Shown: piece after piece, positions 32,516 through 44,069 of the stretch
Numbering within the stretch: the stretch's first letter is position 1
Layout of the letters: each line of letters begins with the position of its first letter
Source of the DNA: Halichondria panicea
Lineage: Eukaryota; Porifera; Demospongiae; Suberitida; Halichondriidae
Assembly: GCF_963675165.1 (NCBI RefSeq)
Contig: NC_087392.1
Span: 3,431,442 to 3,495,441 of the forward strand
DNA: 64,000 nucleotides
Direction: 5' to 3'
Position numbers and translations under genes: made by a program
The notes under the pieces: model-generated
Databases searched by the model: none
Told to the model about the DNA's origin: nothing
Seen by the model: only the letters and a program-made list of their open reading frames with translations

Positions 32516-34560
32516 ATGGCAGAGTCCAAAACTATGGAAGACTTGGTCCACCTCCCCAAAAGAGATCTCCACAGAACCTATGGTTATAAGTACTGTGAGC
32601 ACTGCCATCAGCAAGTGTCAAAGACCACTTATTACAGGCTACTGCTGAGCCGCCATTGAGTGGTCACAGCGACACTGACAACGATATTGATGAAGCTTGT
32701 TCCGGTTAATATATATAGGGCCTCGTCAGACTAGATCTAGATATAGCTCGAAGTATAATTGAAGCACCATGCACTAGCATTCGTTATTATTAGTGTGTGC
32801 TTAACTCAAACGTGCTTAACTCAAACGTGTGCATGGGGCTGCATGGGGCTAGCTGTATCATAATTATGACATAATTATTACTTATTAGCTGGTACTACAT
32901 AGCATTATATATAATTTATACACGTTTTAATAATTTCCATTAATCGTTAATCGTCAGATGGTGATCATGAGCCTGACTCTGAGCAGTCTACTGATGACTT
33001 TTTTGGACATGCAACCGATACAACTGGACTAGTATATATATACGTGTATATTATATACGAGTCAGTACAGTATCTGATAAGGAACCCTCTGACAACCCAT
33101 TTACGAATATTCAACATCACACTATACTCACAATATATTTGTGCCTCATGCACTACCTATTGACAAATCGACTACCCTCTCTACATAGTCTGCTGAATTA
33201 CCTGTTAATTTTCCTTGTCCTTTGGCAAAGTGCTTTCAAAGTCTCAAATGTAGCACTGATCCGTTTCTTAAAATTCTTTGTTTTGACACTTGGCCGAGCG
33301 TCAATAGCATTATTGAACTTGTCTTCTGTGTAATAGCATTCCTGATTTACACAGGCTGTAGCCCAGAGTCACCAGTCCCGCCCCCGTCCAATCAGAGAAA
33401 AGGGAGTGGCTTGCGAGTCTAGGTAATAACGTCACGGAAGTGTAGTCGTATTCAGAGTCAGATTCTGACGTTGAAGACAATGGTCATTGGTCAGCGATAC
33501 AAGAGACAGACTATTTATACTCTGGCAAGCTACATTACATTTGCATGGTACTGCATTTTCATTCACAAGGCTTTTCAGTGTGAGTTGATGGTACAAGCTT
33601 TCTCCTCGATTCCTGCTACCATGGAAAATGGAAAAACTAGGAGGGCAGTATATGTAGTTTGTCCATTTTCGAATACAAGGATTGTATACAAATAGTTAAT
33701 GGATGTTGTCATGTTGAGTTTCCTAATCATCCTCAAAGGTCACGAAGACAACCCTGTGGTAAGAAAAGAACTGTTTTAACACCAATAAAAGTATATCCAT
33801 ACCGGTCGCTTAAAACAAGCACCTCGGCCAAGCTTTGTCATTCCAGATGATTTTCTTATGATGGCAACAATTTTCGAGTGCTGAGTACAATAAATTTTTG
33901 AACAATCCTCACTGAACAATCCTCACTCTTATCTTTTGACTTTAAACATAGACTGGTTTCAGCCATTCAAACGAACTGTGCACTCCACTGGTGCCATGTA
34001 CATGACAATCCAGAACTTGCGTAGAAATGAGAGCAGGAAAACGTTATATCTTAACATTCTTAACATTAATCACTCCACTCCACTTGTAGAAGAGCTACAG
34101 GAATTCTGGTCTGGGCACATTGTTCGTAGTATCATGGACACTATCATGCGTGGCATGTGACATACCAGCAAGTCGTATGCAAAACTTGGATGCAACAAAT
34201 GCACACTGACTACTCCGGGTTTGATCAAGAGACATGGCATGTTCGTAGCAACATATCAAATCCCTCTGCTAAGCAAAGAACGGCATGGTGTACGATATTC
34301 CGTACTTCGCCCTACTTCGATCCTATATCTTACACGGTTGTTGATCCAACCTATTTCTTGGAACTGGGAAGCGTATGTTCAAAGTATGTTCAAAGTATGG
34401 ATTGCTGAGTAATGCACATCTCGCACAAATTGAAAGTAAAATTAGCAAATTCCGTACGCCAATTAACGTTGGAAGAGTTCCAGCAAATATAGCAAGTGGC
34501 AAATCTGGATAACTCTATTTTCACCCGTGGCCATCACCCGTGGCCATTTACGATTGTTGG
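32516..34560 (+). pseudogene. EnSpm/CACTA-type tnp2 transposase, decayed
   Basis: A first exon at 32516 reads MAESKTMEDLVHLPKRDLHR and a cysteine pair, YKYCEHCHQQVSKTTYYRL. Later pieces, in order and changing frame: an acidic DGDHEPDSEQSTDDFF (near 32957); CHVEFPNHPQRSRRQPCG and TPIKVYPYRSLKTS (near 33710-33825); LNIDWFQPFKRTV and TIQNLRRNE (near 33940-34035); PLVEELQEFWSGHIV; TDYSGFDQETWHVRS; GVRYSVL, YFDPISYTVVDPTYFLELGS (near 34220-34400). These blocks match tnp2-type transposases of CACTA elements as found in invertebrates (memory). The conserved DPMHNLFLG-like segment is altered to DPTYFLELGS. Many stops and deletions. I did not find CACT(A/G) termini. Confidence 0.7.
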
Positions 34561-35150
34561 ATGTATGAATGCAATGATGTATGAATGCAATATTAACTGA
34601 TTTACACTATCACCTCTCGTGATCTCTGTTATGTTTGTTCTACTTCATGTGCTCTTGTGCAATCTACATGTATCAGTGGAATGTTCTAGAAATCTCCCCA
34701 TGCTCTATTTTTTAGTGTCATTTTTGTTGGTCCATGGTAAAAATCGTACGAGTATTAAGTTGAATCAAATCTGATCTGTGAGCCTATAGCTAGTATAGAC
34801 TAGGTTACATTAATTGCCTAGGCTACTGGCTAACTATAGAACTGTCTATCTAAGAAAGAAGTCAACATATTTTGGTCCTTCGAGCCGGATACTGTAACTG
34901 CAAGTCTACTCAACTGGTTCTATCTTGGATTGATTGTCGATTTACGTTCTATCGTCACTGTGCACAATCGATTTAATACCATTTGCCATTGGGCACGATT
35001 GAACGATACGATTACCGATTGACTTTCGATACGGTACTCGTTAACTGCCACTGTCGTTAACTGCCACTGGGCACGATTGAACAATCGACTGTCGATATAA
35101 CTGTCGCGATACTCGCTAACCTCCTCAAAGTTAACCTCCTCAAAGTTACC

Positions 35151-37651
35151 ATGAGCAAATCAGATCAACCAACACTCTCTACTCTCCGCAAACGAAGAGG
35201 TATCACAAGGGCCTCTATCACTCGTTTGAATACTAAGTTGAAAGACCTTGAAACCATGGTCCACGAACCTACAAGCTCAAGCCTTGCCCAACGGATGGCT
35301 CAAAGGCTAGATGCAGAATTTAAGAAACATCATTATGCGCTGATCGATGCTATTGATGAAACTGAGGCAGAAGTGCTTGATCGACACGATGACGACATGA
35401 TTAACCTTGCAATGAAAATTGAACAAATAATTACAATTTGCAATTTGTCTGGTGCAAAAATGGTTGCTTTACGCAGGGTAACACGCCTTAGGGTAACACG
35501 CCTTAGAACAAATCTCTCAACAGTGGATTCTGAGATCAGTAGACTGACAACTGAGTCAGCCGAACTCCACCTGCTACATCAATACCAAGAACATATCTCA
35601 GATTGCAAGAAGGAACTTGGAGAAATCCGAGATGAACTTGAAACTTCCACCAACTCTTTGGAAAGGGAAGTCTTCGATTGCAGTCTGCAACTCAAGAAAC
35701 TCATTCTCACCCCAGCCACTCCTCCATCCCTCCATCTATGGACTTTACCACCACAGCTTCAAGGGGAGTCAGATTTCCTAAGATTGATGTTCCCACCTTT
35801 GATGGTAATCTCCTAAATTGGCGAACTTTCTGGGAACAATTTAGCATTTCTATTCACGACCGTTCCAGTCTCTCTGACACAGAAAAATTAGTTTACCTCA
35901 GACAATCACTCGAGGACGGCACGGCAAAGAAAGTAATCGAGGGTCTGTCCCAATCTGGAGATCAGTACACTGAAGCAATTGATGATCGTCCCAGAATAAT
36001 CCACCAGACTCACGTCAAGAAGATTATCGAAATTTCCTCACTGAAAGAAGGCTCTGGGAAGGAACTTCGCTATTTACCTGACACTGCACAGCAGCACCTT
36101 AGGAGCCATGGGTCAGGAACTTTCTGGATCTTTCATCACTTCTATGTTAGAACTGAAGCTAGATCAGAACACCATGTTCGAGTGGCAGAAGCACAGCCAG
36201 GAATCCACAGAAATACCTCACTACTCTGAATCCGAAACGAAAAAGGTTACTCGTAGTGAGATATCCACCTGGCAAGTCCATAACCTCATTTGCTGCATAC
36301 GCTACTGATGTTAACTGTACTCTTTGCAAGAATGAAAAGCACCCTCTCTACGTATGTACTCGCTTCAAATCTCTTCCTCGAGACAAAATGGTGTCCCTTA
36401 TTAAGACGAGTGAACTCTGTCTTCGCCCAGGACATTTCTCCAGGCAGTGTCCCAGTTTGAACAGATGCAAGAAATGTCAAAAACCTCATCATACACTTAT
36501 TCACAGTCAGAACAAAGAAGATAATTTGAGTCAATCAGATAAGGGCTCCCAATCCACAGCTGAGACCAGCAATACGGCAGCTGGGATCGTTTTCAACTCT
36601 CTACTGATGACATACTGATGACATGTCAAGTCTTCATCAAGGCTCCTGATGGTTCCTTTGTTAAGGCTCGTGCATTGCTTGATTCGGCTTCGTCCACATC
36701 TCCGAGCGTATAACCCAAAAGCCTATGTTTGCCCTGTTTGCCCCGTTCCCGTCACAATATTCGTATCTCTGGTATCGCTGGACTCTCGCATCAATCTCCG
36801 TTGCAGACTGTCGCTACACTCAATGTGTCTTCCATCCATACCACGTATATCTGTGTCAGCTGTTGTTGTTCCAAATGTGACTTGCGATCTACCAATTCAA
36901 CCAGTACAATTCAATTCCCAATGGACTCACCTCGATGACGTCAAGCTGGCTGACCCAGACTTTGGGCAGCCTGGAAGAATTGATGTACTACTTGGAATTG
37001 ATGTCTACACTGATGCGATGCTGGACCTCCTGCATCACCAGCCGCCATATTTGGTTGGGTTTTAATTGACTCACATGCCTCCACTCATGTCATTTCAGGC
37101 GACGACTTACTCAGACAAATTGAGGAAAACCCCAAGGATTCATCGGATGAGCGTTCTGTAATCTCACACTCGTTCTGAAGAAGGACGATTCATTGTACCT
37201 TTACCTAAATCCAAACCACTTGGAGAATCAAGATCTCAGGCTGTGAGACGGTTTCTATCACTGGAAAAATCACTGTGCTCAAAGGGTCAATCTTCTCCGA
37301 TGTCATGGAAGAATACTTTGAGATGGAACACGCAGAGCCGGTTCCTCTAATCGAGCTCCAGAAATCTCCTGAAGAAGTGTTTTACCTGAAAACCTACCCA
37401 TGCACGCGGTCAGAAAGGAGCATAGCACCACTACCAAAATCAGAGCTGTGTTTAATGCTTCAGCTAAATCTGCAAGCGGTGTCTCGATATTTTACTTGTC
37501 GGACCAACTGTCCACTCTACTCTTATCGATGTCCTCCTGAGATTCAGATTTCATCGCGTGGCCCTAACTGCTGACATAAGTAAAATGTATCGTGCGATAG
37601 AGCTAATCCCCCCTGACCGTGATCTTCACAGATTCGTTTGGAGAAAGACGT
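35151..37651 (+). pseudogene. BEL/Pao retrotransposon, gag and first part of pol (copy 1)
   Basis: A plus-strand BEL/Pao element. Gag starts at the ATG at 35151 with a long coiled coil, then a DUF1759-like region (GVRFPKIDVPTFDGNLLNWR near 35765), then zinc knuckles (CTLCKNEKHPLYVC, CLRPGHFSRQC, CKKCQKPHHTL at 36318-36510). Pol follows: a protease-like ALLDSASSTS (near 36670) and DVLLGIDVYTDAM (near 36985), then reverse transcriptase blocks including ALTADISKMYRAIEL (near 37563). The frame is broken by an 11-bp tandem duplication at 36603-36624 and others; a 15-bp duplication at 35476-35505 keeps frame. It stops at 37651, where a piggyBac element is inserted, and resumes at 41371. The 5' LTR must lie left of 35151, but I cannot delimit it. 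Confidence 0.88.
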
Positions 37652-38002
37652 TTAACCGATTATACGCTAATGACGCCTTGCGGCGTCACGCTACTAAGCC
37701 GCGGTTGACGCCAATTGGCGTCAGCTGCAGCAATCTGGCTTCTTACTTCTCCAACGTGGGGCTGCTTCCAGTTTAGTGCTACTACTGCCTACAGTTGCTG
37801 TTGAGGTATGTATCTATGCAGTAAAAGTTTGATACTGTGCAGAAAATATTTTTGCAATAAGCGCTTGAATATGCAGTTGCTTTACAAATTAAAATATAAA
37901 CATTAGCAAAACAAACACTTTGAAAAAAATTTCATAGAGCTAAGAGAATAACTAAGAGGCCACACTGGACTACTGAAGAGGTGCTGCAACAGATTCTTGA
38001 CA

Positions 38003-39365
38003 ATGAGGAATCTGCAGAGAGAAGAAGACCCAGTAGCTGAGGATGAAGTAGATAGAGATGAGCCAGTTATGGACGGCAGTGATGAAGACTTTTCTGACTG
38101 GGAAGACTTGGAAGAGGCTGAAGGTATAATTATTATACTCACAGACAAATAACAATGCACGAAATAAATAAAAATTTATTATCAACATTGCAGATCTGGA
38201 TATGACAGCTCAGCACCGCCGGGACAGTAGTTTGACATCAGATCCTGTGCAAGGCCAAGGAAGAGAAGAAGGTTTAGAAATAATTATTTATAATTGTACA
38301 GACCAACGATGGCATTCCAATAATTAAAAACAATAATACTACATCATTGATTAGTAACAACAACAAAATTATTTCCTAGGTGACACCAGCGGCGGCAACA
38401 GTAGCGGCAGCAGTAACAGTAGCGGCAGCAATCCACCACAAGGTACTTAAAATCATTAATTTAATTTTAGCTATGATAAAAAGGTAACACACATAGACTC
38501 AGAGGAGTGGAAAGACGAACTCCATCAACTGAACATTGAACCGTTCCAATCACCTACTGTAACGATACCCGACAAGCCAGAAGACGTGTTTCAGATGTAT
38601 TTTGATATAATTATGTTTACAGGAAACAATAATAGGTGAGAGCAACAAGTACGCCAAGCTTGTCATGGGAGAGGAGGCGTACCAGAAGTGGAGTCCAATT
38701 ACTGTCGATGAGCTGCGGCCTTTTTTGGATTCGCCATCCTCATGGGACTCAACCACCTCGATATGCACCACCTCGATATGCTCCGATTGCCGACAAAATC
38801 TCCAGGCAACGATTTCGAGACATCTCCCGGTACCTGCACTTCGTACACAACGACCATCTTGCTCCACGAGGTGACCCCTCGTACGATCGGTTAGGGAAGG
38901 TCCGCCCCCTCATTGATCACCTGGGAGAGAAGTTTGAGAAGGTTTACGGCAGTGGACGAGGCTATGATCAAGTTTCAGGGGCGGTCTTCCCTCAAGCAAT
39001 ATATGGCTATGAAGCCGATCAAACGGGGAATAAAAGTGTGGGATAGCTGTAACGGATATTTTTCTAAGTTTGATTTGAAGTATACACAGGTAAACAACAA
39101 GACAGACACGTTGGACTGGGAGAGTACGTAGTCAAGACACTCACCATGGGGTTAGAGAAGAAGAATCACCATATCTTCTGCGACAACTTTTTCACCAGCG
39201 TGAAACTTTTCGAGGATTTAGAGAAAGATGGCATTCATGGTTGTGGAACGGTTCGGAGAGACAGGAAAGGTTTACCGCTTGAACTGGCTTGAAGAAAAGG
39301 TATTGTCTTTCTGTGTGCATGCGTGTGTGTGCATGCGAGCGTATGTGTGTGTGTATGCGAGCGTA

Positions 39366-39401
<36 letters not shown>

Positions 39402-39652
39402 CGTATGTATGTGTGTGTGTGTGGGCATGTGTGTGTGTGTGTGTGCGTGTGCAAGCGTATGTATAATTACATGTGCGTATGTGTGTGTGCATGCGAGCGT
39501 GTGTGTGTGTGGGCATGTGTGTGTGTGTGCGAGCGTATGTATGTGTGTGTGCGTGTGCGAGCATATGTATGTGTGTGGGCATGTGTGTGTGTGTGTGCGC
39601 GTGTGCGAGCGTATGTATAATTACATGTGCGTATGTGTGTGTGTATGCGAGC

Positions 39653-39683
<31 letters not shown>

Positions 39684-40563
39684 CGTATGTATGTGTGTGT
39701 ACAAGCGTATGTATGTGTGTGTGTGTACGCCTTGGTGTGTCGTCTTCAGGCAACAACCTCATGGTTGCACAGCGTATGTATAATTACGTGTGCGTATGTG
39801 TGTGTGTGTGTGTATGCGAGTGTATGTATGTGTGTGCGAGTGTATGTATGTGTGTGGGCGTACGTGTGTGCTTGTGTATGTATGCGTGTGTGTGGGTGTA
39901 TGGGCTAACCACATGTATTCCATTTTTGACAGAGGCGAATGCAAGATCATGCAAAAGGGACCACTAGTCGGCAGTGCTTGGCGTGACAACAGAGTAGTCA
40001 CAGCCCTCTCCACCACATCACAACCAATAGCCACAGACACAGTCCTTAGACGCCAAAAGGACCGCTCAAGAATCCCTGTAACCTGCCCAGAAAGTATTAT
40101 TAAAAGTATTATTATTTATAATAAGCACATAGGAGGAGGGGACCAGCTACGTGGCTACTATAGCTGTCGAATCAAGAGTAGGAAGTTTTACAAGTATGTA
40201 TACTATTTCCTGTTCGACGTTGCTATTACTAACTCCTACATACTACACAAGAACTTCACCTCAAACACCATTCGAAATGTAAAGCAGTTTCGCCTCCAGC
40301 TTGCTAAAGAATTGATTGGGACATACCGCTCAAGAAAAACGTCAGGCCGTGTTCCACGCACATTCGCTCTGCAGCACTTTCCTCTCAAAGGATGCCTGCA
40401 ACCATCTGCAAAACGAAGCAAACGCGGAAGGTGTGAGTACTGCTCACAAAAACTTCACAAGAGGAGCGACAACTCCTGGATGTGTCAAGAGTGTGGTGTG
40501 TGGCTCTGCCACGATGGCAACCACGTAACTGACTGTTTTTACTTGTGGCACAAGTCCCTGTGA
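38003..40563 (+). pseudogene. piggyBac transposase, spliced and frameshifted
   Basis: A DDE transposase specific for TTAA. Exon 1 (ATG 38003) is acidic (EPVMDGSDEDFSDWEDLEEA) and ends at a donor near 38125. Exons near 38194-38270 and 38381-38440 are Ser/Gly-rich linkers. The catalytic region has IADKISRQRFRDISRYLHFV, LGKVRPLIDHLGEKFEK, VDEAMIKFQGRSSLKQYMAM with the first Asp, and [20 protein letters not shown] with the second. After an intron (about 39298-39932) come WRDNRVVTALSTT, YNKHIGGGDQLRGYYSCRIK with the third Asp, and a C-terminal zinc ribbon (CEYC...CQECGVWLCHDGNH). The main breaks are a frame loss near 38620, another near 38725 and a stop near 39290. A 15-bp duplication at 38752-38781 and a 12-bp one near 40092 keep frame. 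The last exon (39933-40563) is fully open. Confidence 0.88.
39298..39932 (+). repeat. Intron of the piggyBac gene filled by a TG/TATG microsatellite
   Basis: After a GT donor near 39298 and before the AG at about 39932 lies roughly 600 bp of GTGTGT with embedded GCGAGCGTATGTATGTGTG and GCGTATGTATAATTAC units. The last motif recurs at about 39456, 39609 and 39772, about 150-160 bp apart, so there is a higher-order repeat. The related piggyBac at 49770-50880 has a short intron at the same place (50242-50293). Confidence 0.8.
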
Positions 40564-41370
40564 TATTATTATCCCTGTGATATTATTATTATACCAATGT
40601 TGTGATCATTGCTGGCGGCCAGTGTTAGTGCACATATATAGATCATGTACATACGTTGATCCAGTGTACATACACAAAGAAGGCTCTTCACATCACTACA
40701 AACTCTAGATCCAACTACTATCTAACATATCTAACATGTACAGCCAGTACCACACCAGAACATAGCTTGTATTTGTACTAATTCTAAAAAGGCACGCAAC
40801 AAATACTGTACACATCTACAACTAGCTGTATTACTTTACCGTTTTAGGCTATAGTAAGTGATGATACAGGCCCTGAAGAAAACTCTAAACATTCGTCAAC
40901 ATACCGCTTGGGAAGCCTTTTTGCCACTGTCACTGTTTCTTTGTTCACTGTCTCATGCGTGGCCACCTCTGGTTATAAAGCCACATCTAGTACCTTGTAG
41001 CTGAAAGAAAAAAAAGGTTAAGCAACGCTTCTCAGCACTACAAACTCTACAGCTACGTTCTACATACCTAGCACAATAAGTATTAGACTGTATGAAGCTT
41101 CTAGCAAATCGAAAAAGCCATGTAACAAAGCAGTATTATACGCAACTAGTACTTACCGCTTGACAGAAGCAGATTGCATCGAGATAGTAAGCGTTTCTGG
41201 CATCATCTTGTAGATCTTTGACTGGTCTATCTAACTTGCACAATCAAAAGTCGAAGCGCTTTCAAGTTACGCACACTTTTCTAAGAACTAACAAATTTGT
41301 GCATTTTTAAAAAATTAATACGGCGGTGGGGGTGTAACCCGACATGACATCACAGCGTATATTCGGTTAA

Positions 41371-42537
41371 AGAACCACTGTCGCATGACAAGAGTTACCT
41401 TTGGAGTCTCTGCATCTTCATTTGCTGCAAATATGTCCCTCAAACAAAACTTTGAATTCACCTATCCCCTAGCAGCTAAAGTCGCTGAAGAATCTCTGAC
41501 TGGTGCGGATTCCGTACAAGAGGCTGTTGAATTGCAACAACAAAAGCCTTTTCACAAAAGGTGATTTTCTCTTGAGGAAATGGAATTCCAGTGAATCGAC
41601 AGTTCTGGAACATATCCCCACTGATCTCAAAGATGCTAAACCAACTCAACAATTACCTGATCCTGATCTGTATACGAAGACATTAGAAATTGAGTGGAAT
41701 GCCACTCAAGACCACTTTCGCCTCACAGTCGCTGAGTTGCCCCCTATTGCAAACATCACCAAGCGAGCACTAGTGTCTGAGACGTTCGACGTTTTAGGAT
41801 GGTTTTCACCTACTATCATCAAAGTCAAGATACTTCTTCAGCAATTGTGGGAACAGAAAGTCGATTGGGATGATCCTGTACCACAAAGGATCCTTGACGC
41901 TTGGGGCTCTGAGTTGCATCTTCTTACGAACAAGCACATTCCACGATGACAAGAATTCTCAAATCGTGTTTGCCAATTATTCAAACAGCTCTGTTTTTGC
42001 TTGGACTGATAGCACTATTGTCCTCAATTGGCTCATAGGAAGTCCACGAAGATTCCAGACATTGTTGACCTCATCAGTCCAGAACGATGGAGTCATGTTA
42101 GCCGACTCTGCATGAGCTCCTGGAACATTCATTGGGTCCCTCATGGCTCAAATTGCCATCTGATGACTGGCCAAAGTCTCCAAACGTGAGTAGCGATGAA
42201 GAGAAAGAAGTTGCTCTCCATATGATGACACAATCTCAGTCACCAGTAATTCCCTTTGAGCAACCCTTTGAGCAATACTCTGATTTCAATGACCTCAAGC
42301 GTGTCACTGCGTGGATCCTTCGACTTTCGAAGAACCGCCGTTTGAGCAAGCAGGAAAGATGTCTTACTCCCTCACTCTCAACTAAGAATTACTGGATCTC
42401 AATCATTCAAAATGATTACTTTGGAGAAGAAGTTCAAGCACTAAAGCATGAGTGCTCATCATTGAAGGCTTCTAGTCCTCTATTTTGCCCCATTCTGGAC
42501 TCGAATAATCTGCTTCGTGTTGGTGGCAGACAAGGCT
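41371..42537 (+). pseudogene. BEL/Pao copy 1, rest of pol, truncated in integrase
   Basis: This continues the element interrupted at 37652. Pieces are RMTRVTFGVSASSFAANMSL, LTGADSVQEAVELQQQ, DFLLRKWNSSESTVLEHIPT, SETFDVLGWFSPTIIKVKIL (the Pao-specific segment after the reverse transcriptase), FAWTDSTIVLNWL (RNase H-like, near 41990), and the start of the integrase zinc-binding region (KNYWISIIQNDYFGEEVQAL, CPILDSNNLLRVGGRQG). The YVDD catalytic motif seen in copy 2 is absent here: the sequence passes directly from the VAEES to the LTGADS segment. A 12-bp duplication at 42252-42275 keeps frame. Similarity stops after GGRQG at 42537; the integrase core and 3' LTR are missing. Confidence 0.85.
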
Positions 42538-42539
42538 AA

Positions 42540-43862
42540 AAAATAAAACCCTTCAATTTTGGTGCCACATCAGTGTTGTTATATAAACTGATTAAACTTT
42601 ACATTATTAATGTAGTCTTAGTCTGTGTTCAACGTGTCATGTGTGGAGCTACAGTGAAATATACAACTTTGATACAACTTTACAATTTCCGGAATACATA
42701 CAAGTGCCCAACAATTTTTATGAAGTGCAACTCGCAGTGAAGCTGAAAATTGAATTTTATTTAGAGGGTATTAAATAGAAAATGCGACTGATTTCTGTAA
42801 CGCATCATATACGGGCACCACAAAAATTTTGGGGGTGTGGCTACACTCTTCTTAATCACACTGTAACGCTAATCACACTAATGTAACGCACACTAATGTA
42901 ACGCCATCGCTGAAGGCCACATTTTAAGCGTGTACATTTTGTACAATATATCATGTGTCTGAGCCGTCAACACCAGTGAGGACTGTCTAGCATTGTTTTT
43001 AAGCAATACGCAGTGGGCCTCTTTTTACGAGTTTTGATAGGCCCAAAATATTCCAAGCTAATCCCTCACAGAATTCCCGAAACAGTTCAAGATCTTCTCA
43101 AGAGAGGGAGGGTTCACTGTGAGTGAGGGTTCACTGTGTGAGGCCCATGAGATGTGTAAAAGAATTTATTATTAGACCATCTGGTGACCTCATGAATACC
43201 CATTAGATCAAGTATTAGATCAAGTATTTGGAGAAGGGACCATCAAATCACAAGCTTATATTCCTCCGACTCAGAGTGTAAGAAACATGATAAGGCCCAA
43301 GCAAGCAAAATTATTGACTCTATTTGGTTTCCAACAAACAGCCTACATCAACTGAAAGATTATAACACCACAGCAAACTCATGATCTTATGAATTTTAGT
43401 ACACACCTAGTGCCAAACACAGAAAATCACTGCTTACATTTTCTGAAAGACGTGCCAAAAAAACGATACCAACAGGGCTATTGAGGGAAAACCAGTTAAA
43501 GGAGCAAAATCGAACACGACCAAATGGGGATAAGTTCAGCCACCAATAGTTGCAACCTCATTGCAGCCTGCCTTACTGGTTACGGGAGCTAAACTTACTG
43601 GACGAAGGAGATACTGGTAGATCCTGGTACTGAATGAAGAAGATACTGAAGAAGATACTCCACTGACTCAGAAGATCCCCTAGATTCTGTAAATCCTGTA
43701 AATCCGGCTTGTATGATGGCGCACATTCTGATGAAAGAGCAGCACCGACTCACTCCAGTCTCTATAGAGTGTCATGCAGAGCAGGCAAACAGTTAGATGA
43801 ATAGCTAGTGAAGAAGTTAAGAAGGCAGGATCAGGATCAATAAACTGTCAAGTCTAATAAGG
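42540..43862. other. No gene recognised
   Basis: It starts where BEL copy 1 is truncated and ends at a dispersed repeat. Short open stretches only. Duplications such as ACGCTAATCACACTAATGTAACGC near 42867-42905 and GGGTTCACTGTGAGTGAGGG near 43110 are present. Confidence 0.45.
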
Positions 43863-44069
43863 GTCATTCCATATCAATTCAACGAAATTTAAAACGTGAC
43901 GTTGCACGAAACTTGGAAAAATTTTTGGGTTTGTAAACTTCTGAGATTTAAATTGAAAAAATTCGCAACTTTTAGCAACTGCCTACCGTTAGTTTCACAT
44001 TCAAGACTGCAAATGTTCTGCATAATTTGGCATGTTGTATGGCTTCACTCGATAAAGTTAAAGTTAAAG
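43863..44069 (+). repeat. Dispersed repeat, copy 2 (partner at 6903-7145)
   Basis: It begins GTCATTCCATATCAATTCAA, runs through TTTTTGGGTTTGTAAACTTC and GCCTACCGTTAG, and ends with CATGTTGTATGGCTTCACTC then GATAAAGTT. The order is the same as at 6903. Confidence 0.65.

Larger units (their letters stand above)
37656..41366 (+). mobile_element. piggyBac element inserted in the BEL/Pao reverse transcriptase
   Basis: A 3.7-kb element lies exactly between TTAA at 37652-37655 and TTAA at 41367-41370. Its ends, CCGATTATACGCT and (reversed) CCGAATATACGCT, are 13-bp inverted repeats with one mismatch. Reverse transcriptase coding is present on both sides in the same orientation, so the insertion is later than the BEL copy. 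It carries a spliced transposase (38003-40563), long 5' and 3' non-coding regions, and a microsatellite inside an intron. A 3' fragment of the same family lies at 4190-4600. Confidence 0.9.

Noticed and set aside
38550..38867. Minus-strand 105-residue frame
   Set aside because: Antisense shadow of the piggyBac transposase catalytic region.
39228..40040. Long open frames rich in Cys/Val/Met (plus) and Thr/His (minus) over the TG repeat
   Set aside because: They are translations of the TG/TATG microsatellite inside the piggyBac intron; the repeat period keeps all frames open.
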